A stretch of 64,000 bases of DNA from Pycnopodia helianthoides (taxonomy: Eukaryota; Echinodermata; Asteroidea; Forcipulatida; Asteriidae), in NCBI GenBank assembly GCA_032158295.1, contig CM063244.1, positions 28,894,241-28,958,240 of the forward strand, written 5' to 3'. Below the pieces are notes generated by a model, which was given only the letters and a program-made list of their open reading frames with translations, ran no database searches and had not been told where the DNA came from. Below are positions 1 through 9,812 of the stretch, in pieces. The position numbers were made by a program, and so were the translations under genes. Every line of letters begins with the position of its first letter. Positions within the stretch are counted from its first letter, which is position 1.

Positions 1-690
1 CATTCATCATTATCATTCATTATTCATTCATTCATCATTCATTCATTCTCATTCTTCATTCATTCATTATCATTCATCATTCTTCATCTTCATTCATTCA
101 TTCATTTCATTATCATTCATTCATTCATTCATTCATTCTCATTATTCATTCATTCAATTCATTCTTCATTCATTCATTCATTCTATTCATTCATTCATCA
201 TTCATTCATTCATTCATTATCATTATTCATTCTTCATTCATTCATTCATTTCATTCATTCATTCATTCATTTCATTCATTCATTCATCATTCATATTCAT
301 ATTCATCATTCTTCATTCATCTTCATTATCTTCATCATTCATTCATCATTCATTATTCATTCATTCATTCCATTATCATCATTCATTCATTCATTCATTC
401 ATTCATTCATCATTCATTCTTCATTCATCATTCATCATTCATTCATTCATTCATTCATTCATTCATTCATTCATTCATTCCATTCATTCATTCATTCATT
501 CATTATTCATTCATTCATTCATTCATATTCATTCATTCATTACATTCATTCATTCATCATCATTCATTCATTCATTCATTCATCTTCATTCATTCCATTC
601 ATTCATCATTCATTCATTCATTCATTCATTCATTCATTCATTCATTCATTCATTCATTCATTCATTTATTTATTATTTATTTGTTTATTT
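1..690. repeat. (CATT)n microsatellite tract
   Basis: Almost pure CATT/ATTC repeats with many one- or two-base slips, passing near 660-705 into TTTA and TTTG variants. Read on the minus strand it is (AATG)n and directly follows the 3' end of the LINE at 720-3600, so it is probably an expanded LINE 3' tail. The irregular slips may be real decay or long-read sequencing error. No gene lies in it. Confidence 0.97.
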
Positions 691-789
691 ATTTATTTAT
701 TTGTTCCTTTGATTGTCTTGTATTGACTTATTGTTCTTGTATTGTTGAGGTCGAATAAATAATAACAATAACAAAGTAGCAGTAAAAAA

Positions 790-2043
790 CTTCACATTCA
801 GGCACTGGGACATCTGACTTGACCATATGTTCTTCATGGAGTTGAGTGCCTTCCAGGAAAGAGCGATACAACATTTCACATCTTTCTCAGTGTCAATAAC
901 CCAGGAGCCCAAGTACTTGAAATCTGTCACCCGGTCCAGTTCTGAACTGATGGTTGTCTTTAAGGGAGTGACAGTGGTGCTATTAAATGTCATATACTTT
1001 GCCTTTCTGGTGTTGAGAAATAGCCCCACTCTTGCACACTCGGTCTCTGTTCTTTGCAGAATCAGCTGAGCTTGCTCAATCTCATCTGATATTAGTACGA
1101 TGTCATCTGCATAATCAAGGTAAGTGATCATGACCGGAGCCACTCGTCTGCTCCTCCGCCTTTCGATGGTGAAGCCAAGCTCCTCCTCTCGCCCATCTAT
1201 TGCCAGTCTGAGCGCATAGTCTAGCACCACAATGAAGAGATATGGTGCCAGAGTATCACCCTGTAACACCCCTGCTGATATTGGAAACTCATCCGTTTCC
1301 CCGTCTGGTGATATCACCTTAGCTCTGGTGTTGGTATAATTATCGCTGATTGCATCCACAAGCTTGGCCGGGATACCATATGCCCTCAGGATATTAATCA
1401 TCTTGCCACGATGCACAGAGTCAAAAGCCTTCTTAAAATCAATGAAGGTAAGCACGGCTGGTAGGTTGTTGGATTTTACCCCTTCGATTATCCTCCTTAG
1501 GGCAAGGATCTGTGCGACTGTTGATCTTTTCTGCCTGAAACAGTTCTGGTTGATCCTTAGATGAGGATCCAGGGCTGGTCTTATCCTGTTCAGAATCATC
1601 CTGTTGAACATCTTCGCGACTACCGAGCTGAGACTAATTCCCCTGTAGTTGTCCACATTGCTAAGGTCTCGTGATTTGTGTATTGGAATGATGTTGAGCA
1701 TGGACCATTGCTTTGGTTTCTCTCTCCCGTTTAGTGCTGCATTGCAAAGTTGCAGAATGATCTCGTTGAGATCGCAGAGTTTAATTACCTCAGCTGGTAT
1801 CCCCTCCGGGCCACTGCTTTTACCCAGCCTTATAGACAGCTTCGCCCTCCTATACTCGTTCATAGTAAAAGGGGCATCATCAATAGGTAGGCTTTCAAAC
1901 ACTGTAGAGATCTCATGGTCTTCATCTAGCACTTGTGGAGGGTTTCCCAGGAGCTGGCTGAAGTGCTTGTACCAGGTATGCACCCTGTCTACCGGCGATG
2001 CTCCCTCCACTTGTCCTGCGTTGGTTGTCCGTCTGCCTGTCAC
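790..2043 (-). pseudogene. LINE reverse transcriptase core
   Basis: RT blocks appear in order: NYRGISL near residue 132, FIDFKKAFDSV at 200-210, GVLQGDTLAPYLF at 258-270, and the catalytic YADD box at 311-314, followed by FKYLGSWV. These are the palm and finger motifs of LINE reverse transcriptases. The sequence after about residue 417 is 3' tail, not RT, so the thumb and C-terminal region are missing. The first methionine of this frame has no meaning as a start, because the domain continues upstream in another frame. Confidence 0.93.
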
Positions 2044-2065
2044 TTCGTTGATGATTGCCCAGGCC

Positions 2066-2356
2066 TCACTGTTCCTTGCTAGCTGACTCTACTTGTGAAA
2101 TCTTGCTCAAAATGTCGTCTTCCTTTAACTTCTTATAGGTGTTGAACAGCTTTTCCTTAGCTCTCTGTACAGCCTCCCCACTGTCTTCAGTAGTTGCATC
2201 CACATGTGCCTGGTATGTATCATATACTTCTTGCCTGGCTTCTTCTACTTTGGGGTGATCATGGAATTGGGCTCTCTTCTTTTTCTGTTTCACTGGCACG
2301 CAGGATTCAGCCGCCTCCCTATTGCCTCGATGAACCTCGTACTCTCTGTTTGGCAT
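2066..2356 (-). pseudogene. LINE connector between endonuclease and RT
   Basis: A 96-codon charged segment, rich in Lys, Glu and Gln, lies between the endonuclease and RT pieces on the same strand. It overlaps the preceding frame by about 65 bases, which marks a frameshift rather than a separate gene. No catalytic motif is visible. Confidence 0.75.
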
Positions 2357-2709
2357 TCATCCTGCAGGAGTAGGAATCTGTTTTTCACCTCGACTGCATA
2401 TTGCTCCTGAAGAGCCCTGTTGTTTGCAAAGGTATACCAGTCGTACTTGATCTGCATCCTTCGATGCCTCCGTGGGGCTCTCAAACTCAGACGGAACTTT
2501 GCAGTTACAATTCTATGATCTGATCCTACACTGGAGAATGTGCTATAGGCCTCAGTGTTCAGGACACTGTTCTTCCACTTCATCTTGGCAAGGATAAAGT
2601 CAATCTGGAACTTGTTGTGATTGTGACTCAGGTACGTCCAGTATTTCCCCTCAGATTTCCGAAGCATGGTGTTATTGGCAATAAGCTGCTTCTCCTGCAT
2701 GAACTCCAT
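2290..2709 (-). pseudogene. LINE endonuclease, C-terminal part
   Basis: This continues the endonuclease. FQIDFIL near residues 34-40 and SDHRIV at 63-68 match the last catalytic block (Ser-Asp-His) of APE-type LINE endonucleases. Basic linker sequence follows, and then a second frameshift to the piece at 2356-2066, a charged lysine/glutamate-rich connector leading to the RT domain. Confidence 0.88.
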
Positions 2710-2732
2710 CAGCAGCTCACCATTCCTGTTGG

Positions 2733-3383
2733 TCAGATCATGCCAAGTCTTGCATTGAAGTCTCCAAGAATCATCAAAAAGTTATGAGCCGGAACACTGC
2801 TAACTGCATCTCTCAGTTGCAGATAAAATTGTTCACTTCCCTCCAGGGTAATGGAGTTTGTAGGTGCATACACTACGATAGCTGTTGTCACAGGATTGCC
2901 CTGGAAGTGTGCTATTAGGATTCTGCTGGTCACTGTCTGCACGCCTATCAAAGACTTCATTGCCTTCTGACTAACTAGTAAGCCCACTCCACCCGTAGCT
3001 GCTTGTGCTTCGTTTCTCCAGGCTGATGATGTAACCATTGATTGCTCAAGCACCTTGATGTATCTTAAAGAGTCGTTGTGAACTATCCTATGCTCCTGAA
3101 TGCCAATAATATCTACTCCTTGCTTGATCATGCAGGAAAAAAGCTCCTCCTGTCTACATTCCTCTCTAATTGTCCTGACATTGAAGGTTGAGACTAAAAT
3201 AGTCTTCTTGCTTCTCATCAGTCTTGTGTTTGGCTCAGTGCGTTGATCAGACACCATCCTCCCTCTCGGGTTTGGGATGATATCGTCATTTTGCATGTGT
3301 TGGCCTACACCTCTGCCATCCACTTTGCTCCTGCAGACTCCCGCTGCTGGAAGTATAGGATTTGTGTTATGTTTTGCCATCAT
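2733..3383 (-). pseudogene. LINE APE endonuclease, N-terminal part
   Basis: This 216-codon frame holds the first catalytic blocks of the exonuclease-endonuclease-phosphatase fold: FNVRT at residues 67-71, QEHR at 96-99, YAPT at 172-175 and GDFNARLG at 207-214. In the family these bind metal and cleave the target strand. The frame stops just after GDFNARLG, and the domain resumes after a frameshift near 2710-2735 in the next frame. I see no zinc-finger ORF1 protein upstream. Confidence 0.9.
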
Positions 3384-3454
3384 CTTTCAGGTGCTGATTA
3401 ATGCCAGGGGGTGCAACTCCTGGTATGCACTAGATGTATCCCTGTGTAAGGGGT

Positions 3455-3600
3455 GTTTTATATCAGAGATTTTCTTCTCCTAGGTGGGCTGCCGTCCAGG
3501 CTAATGATCCTCACCTGCCCGGGTTTGGAATCAGAGTACCATCTCCCACGTGAGCTGCCTCCCATGGCTGACGAGCCCCACCTGCCCGGAGCATATCAAC
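3455..3600 (-). repeat. Two tandem 65-70 bp units upstream of the LINE endonuclease frame
   Basis: On the minus strand two units each begin CGGGCAGGTG, run through CAGCC and GGCAGC blocks, and end in GGGAG or AGGAG followed by a CTCTGAT-like stretch. They lie just upstream of the endonuclease frame, where many LINEs carry promoter monomers. The sequence similarity is visible; the promoter role is inference. Confidence 0.65.
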
Positions 3601-4129
3601 TCCTAACTTGATGTGGGGATGTTTTGGGATCCCCCAGAAGTATATTGTTTTTGAACCCCCTAGGTCAAATGTCAAGGTCATTATGGCTACAACATTAGGA
3701 ATGTTGTCCAAGCGATGACTCAACAAGAATGAGATTAATCTCAGCAGGGCATTTGTGTTTGTCAACACATCATTCTTGTTTTATTATGCCCAACCAGTGA
3801 ATATAGTATTTGCCTCGTCAATACTTTAGAGAAAATTGTTGAAAGACCAACGCTTTAACATCTCTTTAATCCTGCGGTCCTGATAAAAGAAGGAAACTGT
3901 CAACCAATCACAGAGCTCACCTGTACATGTTTGCAAGAGAGCCTATAACACACAACCCAAAATGTGCTGGAAAAATAAAGAATCAAAGCTCTGTTCTGTC
4001 AACCAATCAGACTCTCGTATTTTTTTAGTCAGGGTTCAGAGGATTTTTCACCTGAATGGTTTATAAATATTTTACAGTTTAGCAAGATATGTTTTCCTTG
4101 AACGCATCAGTGTAGGCCTACTTCACGTT

Positions 4130-4238
4130 TTCTAAGCAATCTTCGCTTACACAGCTAGCTCAGAAATTTGGCGCTTACCCTGCGGTGAGTCAAAAGCGCC
4201 GATTTCTGCGGTGAGCAGACACATGAAATTGGGTCTTG
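4130..4238. mobile_element. Half copy of the GGGCCC-ended MITE
   Basis: The stretch from CGCTTACACAGCTAGC to TGAAATTGGGTC matches the right half of the 225-bp element at 62231-62455, ending in the same GCAGA..ATGAAATTGGG terminus. The left half is missing. Confidence 0.6.
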
Positions 4239-4672
4239 GTGAAATTGTTTTTGGTTAAATCAAACATACAATACAAGTTCAGGTATTTTGTCACAAAGCA
4301 GAGGAACCCGGTTTCCTTGTTTCATTTAGTCTAGAAATGCATTATGTAATCTCTCATTAAAATTTGTCATTTATACATTACAACGGGTCAAAGGAATGTT
4401 TTGTATTTACTTTCTGTGGGTCGTTGTAACATCTCTATATCCTCTTCCTGGCTTCTTCTCTGACCCCCTTCCTGACAACGTCTTTGATCCTCTTTGAACA
4501 TTAAAAGGAAAAATATAATATTGTGTTACCTGTCAACAAGTTTATAGGTATGGACTCGCATGGATGAAGACACTGGGCCATTTTTCAATGGCTCGGGTCA
4601 TAGGATTGAGGATAGCTTTTGATTTTCTAAAACCATGGGTAAAACTTAACAAAACTAATAATTATTATATGC

Positions 4673-4916
4673 CACACACACAGATCCTTGTCATTTGATT
4701 GGTGGAACAGGTGTCACAAGTCATCCATTATTTTGCCATGTATTTACTGCTGCCTCATTGGACAGGCAGCAGCGTCCAATATGGATAATTATTGGATGAA
4801 AATGAGGCAAGGTCATGTCATGGCAGACAAGTTTGGTGTCAATTTGGAAGACGAGACCGTGTTTATTTTTTAATTTATTGTGAACAAGTTTCAAAATGAC
4901 AAGGATCTATGTGTGA
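4673..4916. mobile_element. MITE with CACACA-GATCCTTGTCATTT inverted ends
   Basis: The left end reads CACACAGATCCTTGTCATTT, and the right end is its inverted match (AAATGACAAGGATCTATGTG). The interior includes GATTGGTGGAACAGGTGTCA, which recurs at about 41000 inside the transporter gene. No transposase frame is present, so it is a short non-autonomous DNA element. Confidence 0.75.
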
Positions 4917-5050
4917 GTTATACAAAACAGATATTAAATGCATTTCCTTCATGCACAAGTGTCGCAGAATATAATGAACAAGTAATGAACCACAAGGGAA
5001 ACTGACTGGGTAATTAATTTCAAATGGTTTGGGGTTGAACAAAGAAAAAT

Positions 5051-5123
5051 TGACTAGAGCGGGATTTGAACCAACGACCTCCGGATTAACGTACCGGCGC
5101 TCTACCAACTGAGCTATCTAGCC
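5051..5123 (-). repeat. tRNA-like unit, copy 1 (tRNA-Lys-like, GTT at the anticodon position)
   Basis: A 73-nt cloverleaf can be drawn: a 7-bp acceptor stem (GGCTAGA with TCTAGTC, one G-T pair), D stem GCTC/GAGC, anticodon stem CCGG/CCGG, and T arm with box B GGTTCAAATCCC. Box A is TAGCTCAGTTGG. The anticodon loop ACGTTAA has C at position 33, where tRNAs need U, and the T stem has a mismatch. With five further copies in this window it reads as a tRNA-derived repeat, not a functional tRNA. Confidence 0.75.
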
Positions 5124-5370
5124 CTATGTTGGCGGTCTCCCTATTTTGTCAATATCTTTGTTCGGGGGTGCCAGTCAGAAGCCATGCAACCATGAACTGC
5201 CGTGTAGCCAGGGATCACACCCAAGTTTACGATACAACCTGGGAAGCAGCAGCCACGGGATCACCTTTAGGGGATGCGACTTTTTTAAATTTAAATGTCA
5301 AGTAATGAACCACAAGGGAAACTGACTGGGTAATTAATTTCAAATGGTTTGGGGTTGAACAAAGAAAAAT

Positions 5371-5443
5371 TGACTAGAGCGGGATTTGAACCAACAACCT
5401 CCGGATTAACGTACCGGCGCTCTACCAACTGAGCTATCTAGCC
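5371..5443 (-). repeat. tRNA-like unit, copy 2
   Basis: This is nearly identical to copy 1 (one change in the T-arm region: CAACAACC for CAACGACC on the + strand) and in the same orientation 320 bp away. It has the same C33 defect. Confidence 0.75.
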
Positions 5444-5531
5444 CTATTTAGGCAGTCTCCCTATTTTGTCAATATCTTTGTTTAAAAAAGTTGCATCCCC
5501 TATTGACAAAATAGGGAGACCGCCAACATAG

Positions 5532-5604
5532 GGCTAGATAGCTCAGTTGGTAGAGCGCCGGTACGTTAATCCGGAGGTCGTTGGTTCAAATCCCGCTCTA
5601 GTCA
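5532..5604 (+). repeat. tRNA-like unit, copy 3, inverted
   Basis: This has the same 73-nt unit as copy 1, on the plus strand, forming a large inverted repeat with copy 2. The shared flank AGGGAGACCGCCAACATA precedes it and CAATTTTTCTTTGTTCAACC follows. Confidence 0.75.
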
Positions 5605-5750
5605 ATTTTTCTTTGTTCAACCCCAAACCACCAGAATATAATGAAATCTGGCTTTTCCATTCCACGAGGCTTTACCTTGAGAAATGGAACAGTCCAGATT
5701 TCACTGAGTGATTATATTCTGCGACAAGGCATTCATATGCATCCGATAAA

Positions 5751-7297
5751 TATTTGTTTAGTATTTTCATGATCGTCGAATTAAGAAGAGATCAACAAAG
5801 GTTTATCTTCCGCCAATAGGAACGCGGACTCTTATTGACCAAACTCTGACTCAGACATCAAGGACCCAGTTTTTGAAATGGTTGACTCCACTTTCACTAC
5901 TATGAACTTACAAAAAGGTTTACATTGCCTTTGTGTTTTATTCTAGGGAGTGGCGTGTAATGTCATGTTTGTAGCGTTTCCACAGTGCACTGGACTTGGG
6001 CCTAAAAAAAGAATTTGTTATGTTGGCGTAACCCGACCGACCCTAAAAATACGGCCTACCCTGCAAAATTGCGTAGGCCCGATAACAATGTACGTGTACA
6101 TACAGAGCCGAGTAAAATGCACCATGTACACTACATTGTACATGTATAGTTGCGTACCCGACTCCCCGATAGTTCGCTGCGTTTCACAATGGTGAATACA
6201 TGGGCTGCTTTTTTGGAAGTCTAGTTCAGCGAGCACGAGGCTGCTCTACAATGAAAAACATGGTAGCCTTGTCCTAGACTGTTCCACGGCGCGGACTGCC
6301 ACATACAATATTAAAAATACTTGGCTATTTATTCCGTGTTAAAAAAATAGTTTTTTACAATATGAATTATTTTTATAACAGTATACTATTTGCTTTTTTA
6401 TATTTTTTTATTTTGTTATTGTGTATTACTACCATTTAGGAAAAATGCTTCATGCTGTATTCCATTTTAGCCTTCTCTGTTGGAGTTTCCCCCACCTTGT
6501 CAACAAATTTAACCAAACTAAGCTGAGTGTATAGATGTCCATTATATGTGTCTTGTTTTCATCAACCCATGGATCGGATGTACATAGCTACCTGTAGTCA
6601 GGTACGGTGTCTTCAATTCATCTTTAGTCTTATCTGCAACAGCTTGAACTTGATCAGGGTCTGGTATTCCTGTTGAGAAACAAAACTAAATGTCACCACT
6701 TGTCAAAAACACTGCTGCACCCATAATAACTATAACTGCTTTGAATACATCAATCACAAACTGTTTATGGCTTTTGTAGAGACTGGCTCCACAGTTTTTC
6801 TAACGCTTCACTTGCGACGGAAAACAGACACTGTGATAACTTTTAGTTTGACCATAGAGCTGCAACAAGTAAGTGTACACTGTACACTGAAAAATTTCAA
6901 GAAAAGCCGTAAAGAATGCAATGGGTGGACATGGAATTGGTTGGAAATGCAAGTTGATGAAAATCCTCTTGCCGAAGTCGTTTGAGCACTTGACTGGCCT
7001 GGTAATGGCGTGTTTGCTGTGCAAACGTGAGCATTTTTATTCATTTTGATAAACGATGGGCCGAGGACAGAAACCAAAGTATTCTGTTAAATTTAGTTGG
7101 AAAGAATTGCAGTATATGGCTTCTCTCCATGGACAAGGTAGTGAAATTGCGGTCCGATAAAATAAAGAAAATAAAAATAATTTTTAGCCTTAATAAAATT
7201 CCTAGTTGTTCTATTCCAACGCAAGCCCTTTAAGTTATGATTGAACATTCACATAATTGTTGGCTGTAATACATGTAATATGAGCGTAATTTCCTTA
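5751..7297. other. Non-coding stretch
   Basis: No coding exon, RNA gene or clear terminal repeat could be supported here. The short open frames are broken and lack splice context. The sequence is AT-rich, with small palindromes around 6130-6170 (TGTACATGTA-like). Confidence 0.5.
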
Positions 7298-8072
7298 TGC
7301 AGGCGTCAATTTGAAGCCTGGACCCACCCTCCTCAAGAGGTCGCAAAATATTGACGCCGTTTCGACACCGAAGCCTGAGGTCAATTATTTGTTGTTATAG
7401 TGAAGCCGTAACGTTCTTTTTTAATAATTGGGTGAAGCGTTACCCTTTAAAGTTTATGAAAAGGGTGAAGCGTTGACGAGCCTTATTTGTGTTTGGTTAT
7501 TTGACATCGATTCCACTAATACATCGGTGCTGAAAATATGTCAAAGTCGTGGCGTTTCAAACAACTGTTGTGATGCAATCTTTGAAGATGGCCTTTTTTG
7601 AAATTCGGCAAGCCTACTTGGAATTTGCTTGTGCACAATTTTTGAAGTTTGCCCACACAAATACACACAATCTAACATCGCGCGCCCCTCACCACCTTGC
7701 AAACTGTATCCTGGGGTGTGTTCCACTTGTGCAAACGTTGCCAAGTTTGTGCATGTTTGCCACCGATCTCATTTCGAGTGGAACGAGTTGTGCGCCACAA
7801 ACGTTGGCGAACATTAGCAACTAGGCGAACTAGACTGTCCCCTGTCCTTATCAGCAAGGAAAGACGTCAGATGTTCAGGCTATAGGCGATAGCAAAAAAC
7901 TGAAAAAGTGAAGCTTCACCTATGGAAATAATTCAAAGGGTGAAGCCTGGACTAACACGTTTGCTGATAGAGTGAAGTGGTGGTGAAATCCTTACCTTAT
8001 ACATAATTGGTTCGGGTGAAGAAAGGTGATGATGTGAGGAGGGTGGGTTCAGGCTTCAAATTGACGCCTGCA
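7298..8072. mobile_element. Non-autonomous element with 38-bp terminal inverted repeats
   Basis: The left end TGCAGGCGTCAATTTGAAGC, continuing to CCACCCTCCTCA, is mirrored at 8035-8072 with one mismatch in 38. The interior holds repeated GGGTGAAGCG-type motifs and no transposase frame. Immediate flanks (CCTTA on the left, TTAGC on the right) suggest a short A/T target duplication, but I cannot fix it. Confidence 0.8.
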
Positions 8073-8196
8073 TTAGCAAAATTGGGATTTTCAGCCATAA
8101 GAATACTGAAATGCTCACTTAAAGGTTGACAGCACTGGTTATGTCCACGCAGGAAGAATAGTACGTAATTGGAATACGCAATCAGAGAAACGTTTC

Positions 8197-8236
8197 AGAG
8201 AAAGAAAAAACGTTTCATGCATGAAACGTTTCTCAG
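8197..8236. repeat. Hairpin around ATGCAT
   Basis: AAACGTTTCATGCATGAAAC is self-complementary around ATGCAT, and GAGAAACGTTTC upstream pairs with GAAACGTTTCTC. A related sequence occurs near 30455. Function unknown. Confidence 0.6.
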
Positions 8237-8239
8237 ATT

Positions 8240-9020
8240 AAAATTAATTTAAATCCTTTTCACTAAAACCACATTCCTTAGAAGGAAATCTTTTTTCAGA
8301 ATGGTATACATTATCAACAGCTGCAGTTACTATTAAAGTTAGTTCTAATGTTAATTTTTTTAAATAGTATTTACCAAAGGTTTACCCTGCCTTTAAAATG
8401 GTCCAACGGGAGAAATTACCCTACAGTATTATAACTATTGTTTTGCTAAATTGCAATTTGCCAATATACATGTATTATGGATATATGAGCTACGGTGTCT
8501 TAAAACAGACAATGAGTTTTATTCAATTTCCTCCACACTAAAGATTACTATCATGGTAAGTCAACATACATGTATATTACTAAAGTTGACTTGGTGAGAT
8601 AAATGTTCATGTTATCATGACACTTACTGAGCACCATAGTTTGCATACTTTAAGACTGTTTTCAAGTTTTCAAAAGTAGTTCCAAAAGTAGCCAATGATG
8701 ACACTACTGTGATCCCAAGATGGCAAGTTTTGTACTTCAGCCTGTGATTGGTAATACACATGATTTGATTGCTGGCTATAGTTAGGTCTTGCTGAAGATC
8801 AGGTTCAATAAATGTCTGGTAAAAGACACAATGGCTCGAACATATGTTTCAAAATAATTCTTGTAGGATGCATAATGGTCCATGTCAGACATAATAGTGC
8901 GTAACACACGTACAACAAGAATATCTAGTGTTACCACTCAAAGACGTGTTGATGCTAGCGATGATGCAGAGCTAACTTAAACCAGATCAAACTTCAAGGG
9001 TCAAAAGCAGACAGTCGTGC
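8240..9020. other. Non-coding stretch
   Basis: No gene recognised. A short segment near 8950-8995 (GATGCTAGCGATGATGCAGA) recurs at 11580 and 12590, linking this stretch to the duplicated block that follows. Confidence 0.45.
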
Positions 9021-9737
9021 TTTCAAAAGAATGCACCAAAAGATGTTTTAATTGTATAAAACACCAAACAGAGCCTAGCTTTCCTTTTGTTCAGTCTCAT
9101 TAGGGGCAACAAAGAGGGAGGCGCAAGAGGGTGTGGGTGTAAGGTTCTTGGCTTCCCAAGCTTTCTGAGTATCCCAATTGGCCCCTGATCATACAAAACG
9201 ACAATCGTTTTAAATAGGTTGGGGCAGACTTTTCCCACTAGTTGGGTTTCTTTTATTAACTCTTTTGTCGTTCACACTTTGGTACTTTCCATAAATATAT
9301 TGAATGACTGTGAAAATGTTTGTATTATGTCAAGATGCAATCATGCAAGGAATATGTATACAGCGTACTGGTAAACTCTGTACAACCAAAATAACTTGGT
9401 ATTGACCCAATTCACCTGGCGTCATCACCATGATAAATCTTGGGTACGCCATTTTGGGATTCAGATTAACACTGTTATGTAAAATGCCTGGTTATGTAAA
9501 ACTATGTCTTGCACTTGACTTCTCATGGTTAAGTACAAAGCCACCTCCCCTGTCTAGTTACGCCACTGGGAATCTTAACTGTATTATCATTTGCACCTTC
9601 TGAATGACTTTGACCGTAAACTTCAAATGACTAGGGAAAATATTATTTGGTTTTTGCTCTTACACCGATGTGTATTAAGCACTGTACATACTCAGTGCCT
9701 TTTTGAGTTCTGTGGAAAATATCCACAGGCATATCAA

Positions 9738-9812
9738 TCCGATGGGATTTGAACCCACGAGCTTTGCCTTGCTGGAACAGATGTCTTACCACTAGATCAT
9801 TCAGCTAGCCCG
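9738..9812 (-). repeat. tRNA-derived SINE head, degenerate
   Basis: On the minus strand GCTGAATGATCTAGTGGTAA (box A-like) and GTGGGTTCAAATCCCATCGG (box B) are spaced as in tRNA genes. The arms do not pair well enough for a functional tRNA. A SINE head or tRNA pseudogene is likely. Confidence 0.55.

Larger units (their letters stand above)
720..3600 (-). mobile_element. Decayed non-LTR retrotransposon (LINE) with endonuclease and reverse transcriptase
   Basis: On the minus strand an APE-type endonuclease is followed by a reverse transcriptase, as in autonomous LINEs that nick target DNA and copy their RNA in place. The frame is broken into at least four pieces: 3383-2733, 2709-2290, 2356-2066 and 2043-about 790. 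The C-terminal part of the RT is lost: the frame runs from a core RT domain straight into an ATT-rich 3' tail and then the CATT tract. Two 65-70 bp imperfect tandem units lie upstream of the first frame. The clade is uncertain; RTE-like or a related group is my best guess. The copy is inactive by inspection. Confidence 0.93.
4935..5750. mobile_element. Composite palindromic element holding three tRNA-like units
   Basis: Outer inverted ends are visible: TGTCGCAGAATATAAT near 4960 and its complement near 5710-5726. Inside are two direct minus-strand copies and one plus-strand copy of a tRNA-containing repeat, so 5300-5480 and 5498-5640 can fold back on each other. Unit flanks include GACAAAATAGGGAGACCGCC on one side and CCCAAACCATTTGAAATTAA on the other. 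It is probably a nested insertion of repeats rather than a working tRNA cluster. Confidence 0.75.

Noticed and set aside
1..690. Telomeric or centromeric repeat
   Set aside because: CATT repeats are not a telomere motif and the tract is continuous with a LINE 3' end.
5051..5604. Three functional tRNA genes
   Set aside because: The cloverleaf is good, but position 33 is C rather than U, the T stem has a mismatch, and the copies share long mobile flanks. They were annotated as tRNA-derived repeats.
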